A stretch of DNA of 64,000 nucleotides from Gemmatimonadaceae bacterium. Lineage in GTDB: Bacteria; Gemmatimonadota; Gemmatimonadetes; Gemmatimonadales; Gemmatimonadaceae. The DNA is taken from positions 124,001-188,000 of the forward strand of contig JANYHT010000033.1 of assembly GCA_025358925.1 (NCBI GenBank), written 5' to 3'. The notes under the pieces were generated by a model that was not told where the DNA came from, did no database searches, and was given only the letters and a program-made list of their open reading frames with translations. This document shows, one piece after another, positions 33,360-43,243 of this stretch. The first letter of the stretch is position 1; the number at the start of each line of letters is the position of its first letter. The position numbers were made by a program, and so were the translations under genes.

Positions 33360-34934
33360 CTACTGAGTGGGTTGCTTACGTGCATTTGTTGACGCACTTT
33401 TTTCGTTCTTCGTTGCACCCGCAGCACCGTCGGATTTTTGCAGATCTGGAAAGGTGTCGTGTATTTGCGGTGTAATTTCTGCGCCTGGTGATCCTCTGAG
33501 CGTCGCGAGATAACGAGAGACCTCTTCAATTTCTTGGTGACTAAGTACGGGTGACCCGAACGCGGCCATTCGAGAATTCGGATGGAAGCGACGGGGTTCT
33601 TCGATGAAGCTGTGTAGCCACGCCGTGGTGTGGTGCGCCCCGATTTGCATGAGTGCTGGACCTTCATCGCCTCCCTTGTTCATTACGACGTGGCATCCCA
33701 AACATTGGCGTTGAAACAGTGCACGTCCCGCGCGTTCGGCTGAGCTCAGCTGCCGCCCTGTTTCTGGCGCAATCGTGGGTTGTACGTCTCGTACGGCCGC
33801 TCCAACAAGAAGCGCGGAGCCGCCGAGCAAAACGGAGAGCGCAGCGAGACTGCCGGGCCGATGGAGAAGATTTCGACGGCTGCCGCGATCAAAAAACGGC
33901 AGACCGAGTAGCGCGATTACGAGTAGTAGCGGGACACCGACTGCAATAGTGCTTTCCATCGAGCCCGGAAACAGCTTTAGCAACTGATAAAAGGGGAGAA
34001 AGTACCATTCAGGATGCGGGATGTACGAAGAGTCACTCGGATCGGCTGGAGGCTCGAGCGGCGCGCCAACGGTCACCGCCAAGATCAGTACAGCGAGCGC
34101 CACGACGAGCGACGTGATGACGTCCTTGGCAATGATGTCGGGCCAAAATCGTACGCCCGTATGTTTTGACGCTGCGTACGCGGTGCCGTAGTACGCTGGA
34201 TATACCGGGTCGCTTGTCCGCTTCGGCGCCTTGTCCTCGAGCACGTCAGTACGAGGCGCAATGCCTTGCCGTACTACAAGCATGAGGTGGAGCAGTAAGA
34301 GCGCGGCGAACAACACCGGCAGCCACAGCACATGGAACGCGTAAAACCGCGTAAGCGTCGCTGCGCCGAGTTGTGAGCCACCTTTCAGCATTTTGGCCAT
34401 CGCGCCGCCTATCCATGGCGTTGTGCCCGCGATGCTCGTACCGACCTGTGTCGCCCAATACGCCTTCTGATCCCACGGCAAAAGTGAGCCGGTAAATCCG
34501 AAACCAAGTACGAGAAAGAACAGTCCTACGCCAAAGAGCCAGTTGGCTTCGCGCGGATATTTGTACGCACCCATGCTGAAGACGCGGATCATATGCGCCA
34601 GCACAAACACGACCATCAAACTCGCGCCCCAGCGATGCATTGCACGCAGCAATACGCCGGCGTTTACCTCGCGCTGCACATACTGAATGCTTTCGTATGC
34701 ATGGTCTGGCGTAGGTGCGTAGAACGTGGCAAGCACGAGGCCCGTGACCACTTGAATAAGAAAAGCAGTCATGGCGGCACTTCCCAGCGTGTGCCACCAC
34801 GTCAACCGATCTGGAACTTCGCGGTCTAAGAGCGTGCGCCGAATGCCGACCACGTCAATGCGTTGGTCAAGCCAGCCGCGTTTCACCGATGACGTCGCGG
34901 AGTCGTTCGATAAAGGTGGAACTACATCGCTCAT
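33360..34934 (-). CDS. Cytochrome b/c fusion subunit of a bc-type quinol oxidoreductase
   Basis: The 524-residue protein has a cytochrome b domain (about residues 30-350) with heme-ligand His100, His114, His201 and His216, and the quinol-site PEWY at 308-311. A membrane segment then leads to a cytochrome c domain with CLGCH at 411-415 and Met456 as axial-ligand candidate. A Pro/Lys/Ala-rich tail follows. It is the core of a bc1 or b6f-like complex, electrons going from quinol to the Rieske protein and cytochrome c. Its ATG overlaps the Rieske stop as ATGA. The following gene is the fused cytochrome-porin. Confidence 0.93.
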   Translation of the reverse strand: MSDVVPPLSNDSATSSVKRGWLDQRIDVVGIRRTLLDREVPDRLTWWHTLGSAAMTAFLIQVVTGLVLATFYAPTPDHAYESIQYVQREVNAGVLLRAMHRWGASLMVVFVLAHMIRVFSMGAYKYPREANWLFGVGLFFLVLGFGFTGSLLPWDQKAYWATQVGTSIAGTTPWIGGAMAKMLKGGSQLGAATLTRFYAFHVLWLPVLFAALLLLHLMLVVRQGIAPRTDVLEDKAPKRTSDPVYPAYYGTAYAASKHTGVRFWPDIIAKDVITSLVVALAVLILAVTVGAPLEPPADPSDSSYIPHPEWYFLPFYQLLKLFPGSMESTIAVGVPLLLVIALLGLPFFDRGSRRNLLHRPGSLAALSVLLGGSALLVGAAVRDVQPTIAPETGRQLSSAERAGRALFQRQCLGCHVVMNKGGDEGPALMQIGAHHTTAWLHSFIEEPRRFHPNSRMAAFGSPVLSHQEIEEVSRYLATLRGSPGAEITPQIHDTFPDLQKSDGAAGATKNEKSASTNARKQPTQ

Positions 34935-35464
34935 GTCTCGACCTTTTCAGGAACGCCACTGCGAAACGTCTGGTAAATGACGTGCAGTTCTCCGTTCTCT
35001 ACTTTGACCGGGAGCGTGTCGAGTGCGCGGGGTGGTGGGCCGCCGATCACGGCTCCTGTTTTCATGTCGAACAGTCCGTGGTGACACGGACAGTGATAGC
35101 GCGATTTGTCGGCGTCGAAGTTGTAGCCGCATCCGAGATGCGTGCAAATGCCGCTATAGGCGGTGAATTTTGCGCCGTCTTCGGTATACAACCACACTGA
35201 TCGTAAAGCGCGACTTTCCACCCACGCATCATTCGCAACTTCAACAAAGTCGACTTTGATGGGAACGCCTACGTCGAGCGTGCTGATATCATCAGCGACC
35301 TTCACCCAACTTTTCGGTGACACCTTGCGTAACGCTGGGGCTAAAAATGCCGCGAGCGCTGGAGTTCCAATCACCGTGGCAGCGATTGCGGCACCGATCC
35401 CACTCGCCCACGTAAGAAACCGGCGTCTGCGCATCACATCGTGGTCGGGTAGTGCATCAGACAT
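34931..35464 (-). CDS. Rieske iron-sulfur subunit of the bc-type complex
   Basis: The 177-residue protein has a twin-arginine-like start (RRRRFLTWASG), a membrane helix (about residues 18-42) and the Rieske [2Fe-2S] motifs CTHLGC and CPCHHG. It pairs with the cytochrome b/c fusion to form a quinol oxidising complex. The ATG at 35464 (MSDALPDHDV) is preferred over the upstream open frame. Its stop overlaps the cytochrome b start. It lies 52 bases after cusA on the same strand, so transcription may read through from the Cus genes. Confidence 0.93.
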   Translation of the reverse strand: MSDALPDHDVMRRRRFLTWASGIGAAIAATVIGTPALAAFLAPALRKVSPKSWVKVADDISTLDVGVPIKVDFVEVANDAWVESRALRSVWLYTEDGAKFTAYSGICTHLGCGYNFDADKSRYHCPCHHGLFDMKTGAVIGGPPPRALDTLPVKVENGELHVIYQTFRSGVPEKVET

Positions 35465-35516
35465 TGCGCATAGTCTCGAGAAAGGTGAGTACAACAAGGG
35501 AGCGCGACCGGTTGCA

Positions 35517-38500
35517 TCATGGCGTTGATGCTGCGACCACTTTGAGTGATGGGGCCGATGCAAGCACACCAACGGCCGAGCGTTTTCGCACATCGTTCGC
35601 AAGCGCCCACTGCTTCCAGAGTGAGTAAATCGCGGGGATGACTAAGAGCGTGAGTGCGGAGCTTGAGATCATTCCACCAACCATTGGTGCAGCGATGCGC
35701 TTCATGACACTGGCACCCGCTCCGTTCCCCCAAAGAATCGGAAGCAGCCCAGCCATAATCGCCGTAACGGTCATCATTTTCGGTCGTACGCGTTCAACGG
35801 CGCCTTCCATTACCGCGGCGTACAGATCGTTAACGTCAGCGTTTTCTCGGGCTGCCTGTTTGGCCTTCCACGCTTGGTCGAGATAAATCAGCATCACGAC
35901 GCCCGTCTCGGCCGCCACACCATTAAGTGCGATGAAGCCAATCGCCACCGCGACAGACCAGTTGTAACCAAGCAACCAGACGAACCAAATGCCGCCAACT
36001 AACGCGAATGGGAGCGAGAGCATGACGATGAGCGTCTCGCCAATACTCTTGAAGTTGAAATAGAGCAGTAGAAAAATGATGGCCAACGTTGCCGGGATCA
36101 CGAGCATCATCTTCGCCTGCGCGCGCTGCATGTACTCGTACTGACCACTCCATACCATGCTGTATCCCGCGGGCATCGTGACCGCGCGCGCAACTTCGCG
36201 CTGGGCCTCCGCGACATAGCCGCCGATGTCGCGTCCGACGACATCGACATACACCCACGCCGTTGGCACTGCGCCTTCCGTGCGAACCACCATCGGACCA
36301 GAAACTTGTTTGATGGTGGCAACTTGCCCGAGCGGCACTTGAGCAACATTGCCCGCCATGGCAGAACCACCCATCGCACCGCTCGCTGGCCGCGCGGGCA
36401 TCGCGCCACGTCCGACATCGGCACCTCCAGCACCATGGCTGACGGGCACGAGTACCGCAGCGAGTCGCTCTGGCGTGTCACGCAACTCCAAGGGATAGCG
36501 GACACGCACGCCATAGCGTTCGCGTCCTTCCACTGTTTGCGTAATCGTCATTCCACCAATCGCGGTAGCGATCACGGCCTGTACATCACCGACGTTCAAT
36601 CCATGTCGCGCTGCGGCGACGCGATCAATATCGATGTCGAGGTAATATCCGCTGGCCGCTCGTTCGGCGAACGCACTTCGCGTTCCCGGCACCGTTTGTA
36701 CCGATTTTTCGACCTCTTTCCCGATGCGTTCCAACTCAGTGAGATCCGGACCGAAGATCTTGATGCCAACGGGTGTTCGAATGCCAGTGGCCAGCATGTC
36801 GATGCGACCTTTGATTGGCATGGTCCAGGCATTCGTGACACCGGGCATTCGTGTTGCCGAGTCCATTGCGCCCAGCAAGCGATCGTAGGTCATGCCACGC
36901 CGCCATGTGTCGACCGGACGGAGCGTGATGGTGGTCTCGAACATGTCGAGACCTGCGGGATCGGTCGCGGTGTTTGCGCGACCCGCTTTGCCCCAGACGT
37001 GATCCACCTCGGGGAACGACTTTAAAATGGAGTCTTGTATCCGAAGGATTTCGCGGTCGCGCGCAACACTCGCACCAGGCAGTGTCGTTGGCATAAACAG
37101 AATGGTGCCTTCTTCGAGCGGCGGCATGAATTCGCTTCCGACCGAGGCCCACGGAATCCACGTGAGCACCAATACCACACCCGCTATTCCGATTACGGGC
37201 CAGCGGTGTCGCAGCACGAACGTGATCAACGGTCGATAAGCGCGAATCAACCAGCGGTTGACTGGGTTGGCCTGCTCACGCCAAATGCGGCCGCGAATAA
37301 AGACACCCATCGTCACCGGCACTAACGTCACGCTGAGCAGACTCGCCGCCGCCATGGCGAATGTTTTCGTGTATGCGAGCGGCTTGAATAGTCGCCCTTC
37401 CTGGCCTTCCAACGCGAAGACGGGAAGGAAGCTCACCGTGATAATGAGCAACGAGAAAAAAAGTGCGGGGCCGACTTCCTGCGCGCTTTCCACGACCACA
37501 CGCCAGCGCTCGATCGTTGTGAGCACACTCGCATCGAGCGTGCGCGCGTTCGATGTAAGCCCGCTTGCGCGCTCCTTCGCCGTGATTGCGCGCTCGAGGT
37601 GCTTGTGCATGTTCTCAATCATGACGATTGCCGCGTCGATCATCGCACCGATCGCGATCGCGATGCCACCTAACGACATGATGTCGGCGCCAACTCCTAC
37701 CCACCGCATGGCGATGAACGCGATGAGGATACCGATCGGCAGCGTGAGAATTGCCACGAGTGCAGAACGTGCATGCAGTAAAAAAATCACACACACAAAC
37801 GCGACGATGAGGCTTTCTTCGAGCAACTTGCCGCGCAGCGTTTCAATGGCGCGTTCGATCAGATCGGAGCGATCATATACGGGGCGCACAACGACGCCGG
37901 GTGGTAGCCCCTGTTGCACCAGTGCGAGTTTGGCCTTCACGTTCTTGATGGTTTCAAGCGCGTTTTGTCCAAAGCGCATGACGACGATTGCGCCAACCGC
38001 ATCTCCGCGCCCATCGAGCTCCGCAACGCCCCGCCGAACGCCCGGACCGATCGTCACTCGGCCCAGTTCTGCGATGCGGACTGGCGTGCCGTTCGGTGTT
38101 GCACCGACAACGACGTTTTCAATGTCGCTCAAGTTTTTCAGATAGCCCAGACCACGCACCATGTACTCACGTTCGGACAATTCCATGACCATAGCGCCGA
38201 TGTCGCTATTCGCACTTTGCAGCGCACTCATCACGCGCGTTACAGGAATGCGAAACGCCAACAACTTTGCTGGATCGAGATCGATCTGATACTGCTTCTC
38301 AAATCCGCCGATGGTTGCAACTTCAGAAACACCCGGCACCGCAGTCAACGCGTAGCGGAGATACCAATCCTGCAAGCTCCGCAATTGCGCCAAATTGAGA
38401 CGGCCTGTCGTGTCTTCGAGTGCGTACTGATACACCCATCCCAGTCCAGTCGCGTCAGGACCCAGCGTGGGCGTCACCACCGTTGGAAGTTTTCCTTTCA

Positions 38501-38849
38501 GGCCGTTCAAATACTCCAGCACGCGCGAGCGCGCCCAATACAAGTCTGTGCCGTCTTCAAAGATCACGTAGACGAACGACACACCGAAGAACGAATAGCC
38601 GCGGACGGTGCGAGCGCCGGGCACTTTCAGCATCTCTGCCGCCACGGGATACGTGACTTGATCCTCAACGATGCGTGGCGCTTGCTCGCTGTATTCGGTT
38701 TGCACAATGACTTGCACGTCGGACAGATCTGGCAGCGCTTCAAGTGGTGTGCGTCGTATCGCCCACGTGCCGCCGACAATTGCTGCGAACGTGAAGAGAA
38801 ACACCAGCAACTTGTTGTCGACGGACCACGCGATGATGCGCTTCAGCAT
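35517..38849 (-). CDS. cusA: CusA/HME-type RND heavy-metal efflux pump
   Basis: The 1110-residue protein is an inner membrane RND pump of the heavy-metal-efflux group. It has the N-terminal MLKRIIAWSVDNKLLV, the TM4 signature GAMIDAAIVMIENMHKHLE, typical of CusA-like Cu/Ag pumps, and large periplasmic loops rich in Met such as GGMTITQTVEG. An insert near residues 820-850 (GAGGADVGRGAMPARPASG) is unusual Gly/Ala-rich sequence. It forms a tripartite system with CusB and CusC, encoded just upstream in the order C-B-A. Copper or silver is the likely substrate from the TM4 motif; other divalent metals cannot be excluded. Confidence 0.94.
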   Translation of the reverse strand: MLKRIIAWSVDNKLLVFLFTFAAIVGGTWAIRRTPLEALPDLSDVQVIVQTEYSEQAPRIVEDQVTYPVAAEMLKVPGARTVRGYSFFGVSFVYVIFEDGTDLYWARSRVLEYLNGLKGKLPTVVTPTLGPDATGLGWVYQYALEDTTGRLNLAQLRSLQDWYLRYALTAVPGVSEVATIGGFEKQYQIDLDPAKLLAFRIPVTRVMSALQSANSDIGAMVMELSEREYMVRGLGYLKNLSDIENVVVGATPNGTPVRIAELGRVTIGPGVRRGVAELDGRGDAVGAIVVMRFGQNALETIKNVKAKLALVQQGLPPGVVVRPVYDRSDLIERAIETLRGKLLEESLIVAFVCVIFLLHARSALVAILTLPIGILIAFIAMRWVGVGADIMSLGGIAIAIGAMIDAAIVMIENMHKHLERAITAKERASGLTSNARTLDASVLTTIERWRVVVESAQEVGPALFFSLLIITVSFLPVFALEGQEGRLFKPLAYTKTFAMAAASLLSVTLVPVTMGVFIRGRIWREQANPVNRWLIRAYRPLITFVLRHRWPVIGIAGVVLVLTWIPWASVGSEFMPPLEEGTILFMPTTLPGASVARDREILRIQDSILKSFPEVDHVWGKAGRANTATDPAGLDMFETTITLRPVDTWRRGMTYDRLLGAMDSATRMPGVTNAWTMPIKGRIDMLATGIRTPVGIKIFGPDLTELERIGKEVEKSVQTVPGTRSAFAERAASGYYLDIDIDRVAAARHGLNVGDVQAVIATAIGGMTITQTVEGRERYGVRVRYPLELRDTPERLAAVLVPVSHGAGGADVGRGAMPARPASGAMGGSAMAGNVAQVPLGQVATIKQVSGPMVVRTEGAVPTAWVYVDVVGRDIGGYVAEAQREVARAVTMPAGYSMVWSGQYEYMQRAQAKMMLVIPATLAIIFLLLYFNFKSIGETLIVMLSLPFALVGGIWFVWLLGYNWSVAVAIGFIALNGVAAETGVVMLIYLDQAWKAKQAARENADVNDLYAAVMEGAVERVRPKMMTVTAIMAGLLPILWGNGAGASVMKRIAAPMVGGMISSSALTLLVIPAIYSLWKQWALANDVRKRSAVGVLASAPSLKVVAASTP

Positions 38850-38860
38850 GTCGTTCGCTC

Positions 38861-40135
38861 CTACCGCGCAGGCGGAGCGGGCGTGTTGCCCTTCGGCGTG
38901 TTGCCCTTCGGCGCGACCAACTTCGGCGGAGCGGGGGCGGCGATCTGCATGCCCGGCATGTTGCCCATGCCGCCAATTGCCGAACCGAGATTCGATTCTG
39001 CATCGACGAGGAATGTCGCCGAGGCGACCACGGATTCTCCCGCACGTAGCCCGCGAAGAATTTGGATCCGCGTTTCGTTCGCTGTGCCAACAACAACTTC
39101 TCGCGGCGTCAGCGCTCCCTCTGCGCCATGCACGAAAACCAAATCGCGCGTGCCCGTTGATAGCAGCGCGGCACGCGGGAGATTAAGCACGTTCGCACCG
39201 TTCGCGCTTTCGACACGAATAGTGGCGTACATTCCCGGTTTGAGCGCAAAGTCCCGATTGGCCATTGCCACTCGAATGCGCGCTGTTCGCGTATCAGCGT
39301 TAATGGTCGGATAGATGTAGGTGATGCGGCCGGTCCGCGTTGCACCAGGAATTGCTTGAAACTCAGCGTGTACTACTTGGCCGGCATGAACCGTGGCGAG
39401 ATCACGTTCAAACACTTCGCCTTCAATCCAGACAACACTGAGATCTGCCACTTTATAGAGCGCGTCTCCGGCCATGACTTTTTGCCCAGACAGCACATTT
39501 TTTTCGACGACCACTCCACTCACCGGCGCACGCAGCACTACGGACTTTTGAATTTGTCCCGTCTGCTCAATCCGCTCTATATCAGTCGCCGAGATATCCC
39601 AGTATTGCAGACGTTTGCGGGCGGCGTCACGAAGCGCGGTCGCGTTGCGTTGCGCCTCGGTTGTTGCACCGGCAACATCCTTCTGCAGCTGAGCCGCCAG
39701 CAGCAACTCCTGTTGCGCGGCGACGAGCATCGGCGAGTAAATAGACAGCAGCGGATCGCCCGCGCGAACCGATTGACCCGTGTAGTTCACGAAGAGTTCG
39801 TCGATCCATCCGTCGAGTTTTGGTGCAATCACGCGGACACGCGTTTCGTCGTAATTGACCTGCGCGACTGTGCGTACCTCGGTCACGAGCGCGCTCATGA
39901 CGGCCGTGGTGTATGTCACGCCGATGCGCTGGGCCTGGTCGCGCGTAAGCATCACCGGTTGCGCTCCCTTGGTTGGCGCTGCTGCGTCGCCGTCCAGAGT
40001 GGCAGCGGTAACGATGGGACGCCTTGTCGCGAACCAGGCAAAAAGCGCGGCGGCGGCCAACGCGAGTACGATTACGATGGCGATTGTCGCGCGTGAAACA
40101 CGCGATGACTGTGCGCTGCCAAATGGATCAGTCAT
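38861..40135 (-). CDS. cusB: CusB-like membrane fusion protein (HlyD family)
   Basis: The 424-residue periplasmic adaptor has an N-terminal membrane segment (ATIAIVIVLALAAAALFAWFA), a lipoyl-like part (IYSPMLVAAQQELLLAAQLQ, LRAPVSGVVVEKNVLSGQ) and the barrel parts IEGEVFERDLATVHAGQVV and LKPGMYATIRVES. It links CusA to the outer channel. A Pro/Gly/Thr-rich tail with repeated APKGNTPKGNTP closes the protein; the DNA there repeats the unit gttgcccttcggc (38885-38921). The start ATG overlaps the CusC-like stop by one base (TAATG), and the stop lies 11 bases before cusA. Confidence 0.92.
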   Translation of the reverse strand: MTDPFGSAQSSRVSRATIAIVIVLALAAAALFAWFATRRPIVTAATLDGDAAAPTKGAQPVMLTRDQAQRIGVTYTTAVMSALVTEVRTVAQVNYDETRVRVIAPKLDGWIDELFVNYTGQSVRAGDPLLSIYSPMLVAAQQELLLAAQLQKDVAGATTEAQRNATALRDAARKRLQYWDISATDIERIEQTGQIQKSVVLRAPVSGVVVEKNVLSGQKVMAGDALYKVADLSVVWIEGEVFERDLATVHAGQVVHAEFQAIPGATRTGRITYIYPTINADTRTARIRVAMANRDFALKPGMYATIRVESANGANVLNLPRAALLSTGTRDLVFVHGAEGALTPREVVVGTANETRIQILRGLRAGESVVASATFLVDAESNLGSAIGGMGNMPGMQIAAPAPPKLVAPKGNTPKGNTPAPPAR

Positions 40136-41538
40136 TACTCGCGACCCGGTAGCAGAATGGGCGCTGCGTGCGCGTCGAATAATTGGCGTCCAATAAGCAT
40201 TTCTAGGTCCGCAAATGTTTTCCCTTGCTCGGCGTCGAGAACGAAGAGCTCTTGCTGATACCGATTCACCGTCATTTGGTTGTCCAGCAGTGTCATTAAA
40301 TTCACCTGCCCCACGCGGTACGCGGCGAGTGATGAGCCAACCGCCGCCTGTGCTTGCGGAATGATCGTACTGCGATAGAGTCGGCCAAGGTTTCGTGCAC
40401 GCACAACGGTTGCATACCGTTCGGCCACGAGAGCGCGTGTCTGCGCGCGCATCGACTGCAGTTCCGCGCGCACCATGGCGTTCATTGCTTGGGACTCTTC
40501 GCGCATTTTGAGCTGCCGACTTCTCGCGAAGACGGGTAGCGTTGCACCAAGCATCAGACTTCCCATACGCTCGCGCTGCATCACGCCGGCGCGTTCGCCG
40601 TATTGAATACCGACCTGCAGATCGGGCCAGATCTCTTTCGCCGCCAGTTTCGTCGCGGCATCAGCGGCGCGGACGTCTGCAAGACCAGCACGAATCATCG
40701 GACGATTCTGATCAGCGAGCGCCATCAGAGAATCGAGTGTCGGCAGCGTCGCGGGAAAATTTGGCAACTGGGGAGACGCGAGCGTGGAGTCGGGCACGCG
40801 ATCCAACAGTCCGGCAATCATGGCGGTGGCGGCGACACGCATCGTACGCATGCGCACGATGTCCTCTGACATTTTTGCAGATTCCACATGCGCCTTGAGT
40901 ACATCAGATTGGCGCCCATCGCCGACTGCATACATGGTCTGTGCGGTCGAGGCGATGTTTTCAAGCAACCGCTGCGTTGTAATGGCGACCACCAGCGAGC
41001 GGTCCGCTTGAAAGAGGTCATAAAATGCCATGGCGACACGGCTGCGGACCTCCCACCGCACGTCAGCTACGCGCTCACCTGCGGCATCCGCCTGCGCGGA
41101 CGACACGCGTCCGGCCAGCGTTAGTTTGCCCGCGACCGGCACCATTTGCATGAATTGCAATTGCGTCATGCCCAGCGGATCCATCGGCGCCAGTGACGGA
41201 AGCGAACGATTCATCAAGCCGAGCTGTAGCTGTGGGTCTGGTGGCCGCTTCGTGCCCGGCACACGAGCCGCCGCTGCTCGCGCAATCGCTCGGGCCGCCG
41301 TGATCTGCGGATTTCGTTGCTCGACAATATCGTATAGCGTTCCAAGTCGGAGCGCCGTTGTGTCATCCTGTGCGGAGGGCACACGAATAAAGGTTGTGTC
41401 GATCTGCGCAGGTGCGGCTTGCGCAACAGAAACCGTGCAAAATGTCGTACAGATTGCCACAAAAATGATTCGACTTCCACGTGACTCCCATTCACGGAGA
41501 CAAGTGACGGAGGAACAGTTGCTCGCGCGTCGAATCAT
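40135..41538 (-). CDS. cusC: CusC/TolC-type outer membrane channel protein
   Basis: The 467-residue protein has a signal sequence (IIFVAICTTFCTVSVAQA) and two OEP domains with long helices (ARAIARAAAARVPG; MREESQAMNAMVRAELQSMR). It has no clear lipobox. It is the first gene of the CusC-B-A operon and forms the outer membrane channel of the pump. The start ATG at 41538 is the natural one. It is different from the TolC-type lipoprotein at 19205. The upstream 289-base gap to the divergent PaaK-like gene holds the promoter; TTGTGTGCGTACAA at about 41560 is a weak dyad in it. Confidence 0.9.
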   Translation of the reverse strand: MIRRASNCSSVTCLREWESRGSRIIFVAICTTFCTVSVAQAAPAQIDTTFIRVPSAQDDTTALRLGTLYDIVEQRNPQITAARAIARAAAARVPGTKRPPDPQLQLGLMNRSLPSLAPMDPLGMTQLQFMQMVPVAGKLTLAGRVSSAQADAAGERVADVRWEVRSRVAMAFYDLFQADRSLVVAITTQRLLENIASTAQTMYAVGDGRQSDVLKAHVESAKMSEDIVRMRTMRVAATAMIAGLLDRVPDSTLASPQLPNFPATLPTLDSLMALADQNRPMIRAGLADVRAADAATKLAAKEIWPDLQVGIQYGERAGVMQRERMGSLMLGATLPVFARSRQLKMREESQAMNAMVRAELQSMRAQTRALVAERYATVVRARNLGRLYRSTIIPQAQAAVGSSLAAYRVGQVNLMTLLDNQMTVNRYQQELFVLDAEQGKTFADLEMLIGRQLFDAHAAPILLPGRE

Positions 41539-41827
41539 ATAATCTGCTTAGCCCGCGTTGTGTGCGTACAATGGCGAGCGTCACCATCCCATCGAATGCG
41601 GAAGATTGCGGACGCTGACCGGGCACAGGCAGACTCGGAAAGTACCTAGTCTAGGCTGTGCTGGAAAACGGTGCTCTCCCAGTGAATGTGCGTGTCGCTT
41701 CGCTCTGGTGGAGTCGGTGAAAGGCTGAACTGCTGTGCGGGATTTCCTGACGTGACGCGCGTTTGGTACGCACGAGCGAGCACGCAGAGCGCCTTCCTGT
41801 CCGCTAGGTATCGGTATCTCGAACACA

Positions 41828-43243
41828 ATGGGGAAACGCATCGCGCCATTCACAGCGACAGGAAAATCCGTCGCATTCTCCCTCGTGCATTTAGTGCGTC
41901 TGCTCTGGATTCGTCGCCAATTATCCAAGCGTGACCGCTGGACGCGGGATGCCTTGCGTACTCATCAAGGAGATGCGCTGCGCGAGATGCGTGCGCACGC
42001 GTACGCGCACTCACCGTTCTATCAGCGGTTTCATGCGGGATTGACGGATGTACCGTTGCACAAATTGCCGGTACTCACCAAAAAGAAGTTGATGGAGCAT
42101 TGGAATGATGTGGTGACAGATCGATCTCTGACGCTCGAAGAACTTCGGACGTTTATCGAGGGTCTCGATGTCCCTCGACTCTTTCGCAATGAATACGTGG
42201 CGGCCACGACGTCAGGGAGCACCGGTCTGAAAGGCGTCTTCGCATTCAATCGCGAGGAGTGGTTGTGGGGTGTTGCGTCGCATGCACGCGCGACCACGTG
42301 GGCTGGCGCACGAGTTGGACCGCTGCATCGGTTACGGATGGCGATCGTGAGCTCCACGAAAGCGTGGTGCAAATCGTTGCTCGTCGGCGCATCGGTGGAC
42401 ACGTCCATTCTACCGACCTTGCGATTGGATTCAACGGAATCGCTTCACGTCATCGTGGAGCGGCTGAATGTGTTTCAACCGGATATTCTCGTCGCGTACG
42501 CCGAAACAGCGAATGCGCTGGCGCTCAAGCAACTCAGCCACGACTTACATATTTCGCCGCGTATGGTGTTCGCGTCGTCCGAAGTCTTCACCGCGAGCGC
42601 ACGGAAACGTATTACCGCCGCGTGGGGCAGTCAGCCGTTCAACGCCTATGCCGCGACCGAAACGGCGCTTATTGCTGCGGATTGTGCGCACCACCGGATG
42701 CATCTCGCCGAAGATCTGATCATCGCAGAGATCGTCGACGGCGAGAATAATCCGGTGCCGATCGGCACCTATGGAGAAAAGGTGCTCGTGACTGTGTTAT
42801 TCAGTCGAACAGTGCCGCTGATCCGATATGAGCTCAGTGATCGTGTGGCATTGGCAGACCTACCGACCCCATGTGAATGCGGCAAACCGTTCGCCGTGTT
42901 GGCGGGCATTCAGGGAAGAGTGGAGGACACAATGTTCTTACAAGGTGATGGCGGCGATCCGGTGGCAATCACCCCCGACATCTTTCATGATGTGCTTGAA
43001 CCCGCACCGGTGGACGGATGGCAAGTGGTGCAGGAAAACGCGACCAGCATCGTCGCCTTGATCGTGGGACCACAGCGCGGGTATGACGAACGTACGTTGA
43101 AGGAACAGGTCAGACTGCGCTTACGCGAACAAGGCGCGCACGATCCGGGCGTGCAGGTTCGCATCCTAGAAAAGCTGCGACAATCACTGACTGGCAAGAC
43201 GCCGTTGGTTCAAGCGTTGCCACATCACACGGAGCAACATTGA
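41828..43243 (+). CDS. PaaK/CapK-like AMP-forming ligase
   Basis: The 471-residue protein belongs to the PaaK/CapK branch of adenylate-forming enzymes. The ATP loop ATTSGSTGLKGVF, the AATETALIAADC segment and the Arg in VPLIRYELSDRV are visible. PaaK makes phenylacetyl-CoA; CapK-like relatives act on other acids in envelope and polymer synthesis. The lack of other phenylacetate genes and the coupling to a membrane protein and a glycan hydrolase favour the CapK-type reading. The stop overlaps the next start as TTGA. The substrate is unknown. Confidence 0.85.
   Translation: MGKRIAPFTATGKSVAFSLVHLVRLLWIRRQLSKRDRWTRDALRTHQGDALREMRAHAYAHSPFYQRFHAGLTDVPLHKLPVLTKKKLMEHWNDVVTDRSLTLEELRTFIEGLDVPRLFRNEYVAATTSGSTGLKGVFAFNREEWLWGVASHARATTWAGARVGPLHRLRMAIVSSTKAWCKSLLVGASVDTSILPTLRLDSTESLHVIVERLNVFQPDILVAYAETANALALKQLSHDLHISPRMVFASSEVFTASARKRITAAWGSQPFNAYAATETALIAADCAHHRMHLAEDLIIAEIVDGENNPVPIGTYGEKVLVTVLFSRTVPLIRYELSDRVALADLPTPCECGKPFAVLAGIQGRVEDTMFLQGDGGDPVAITPDIFHDVLEPAPVDGWQVVQENATSIVALIVGPQRGYDERTLKEQVRLRLREQGAHDPGVQVRILEKLRQSLTGKTPLVQALPHHTEQH

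Noticed and set aside
33299-33667. Long N-terminal extension of the cytochrome-porin reading frame
   Set aside because: It overlaps the end of the cytochrome b/c gene, is basic and lacks a signal peptide. The ATG at 33298 supplies a clear signal sequence.
41539-41827. Short open frames in the 289-base gap between cusC and the ligase gene
   Set aside because: No frame shows a start with a ribosome site or a known motif. The region probably holds two divergent promoters.
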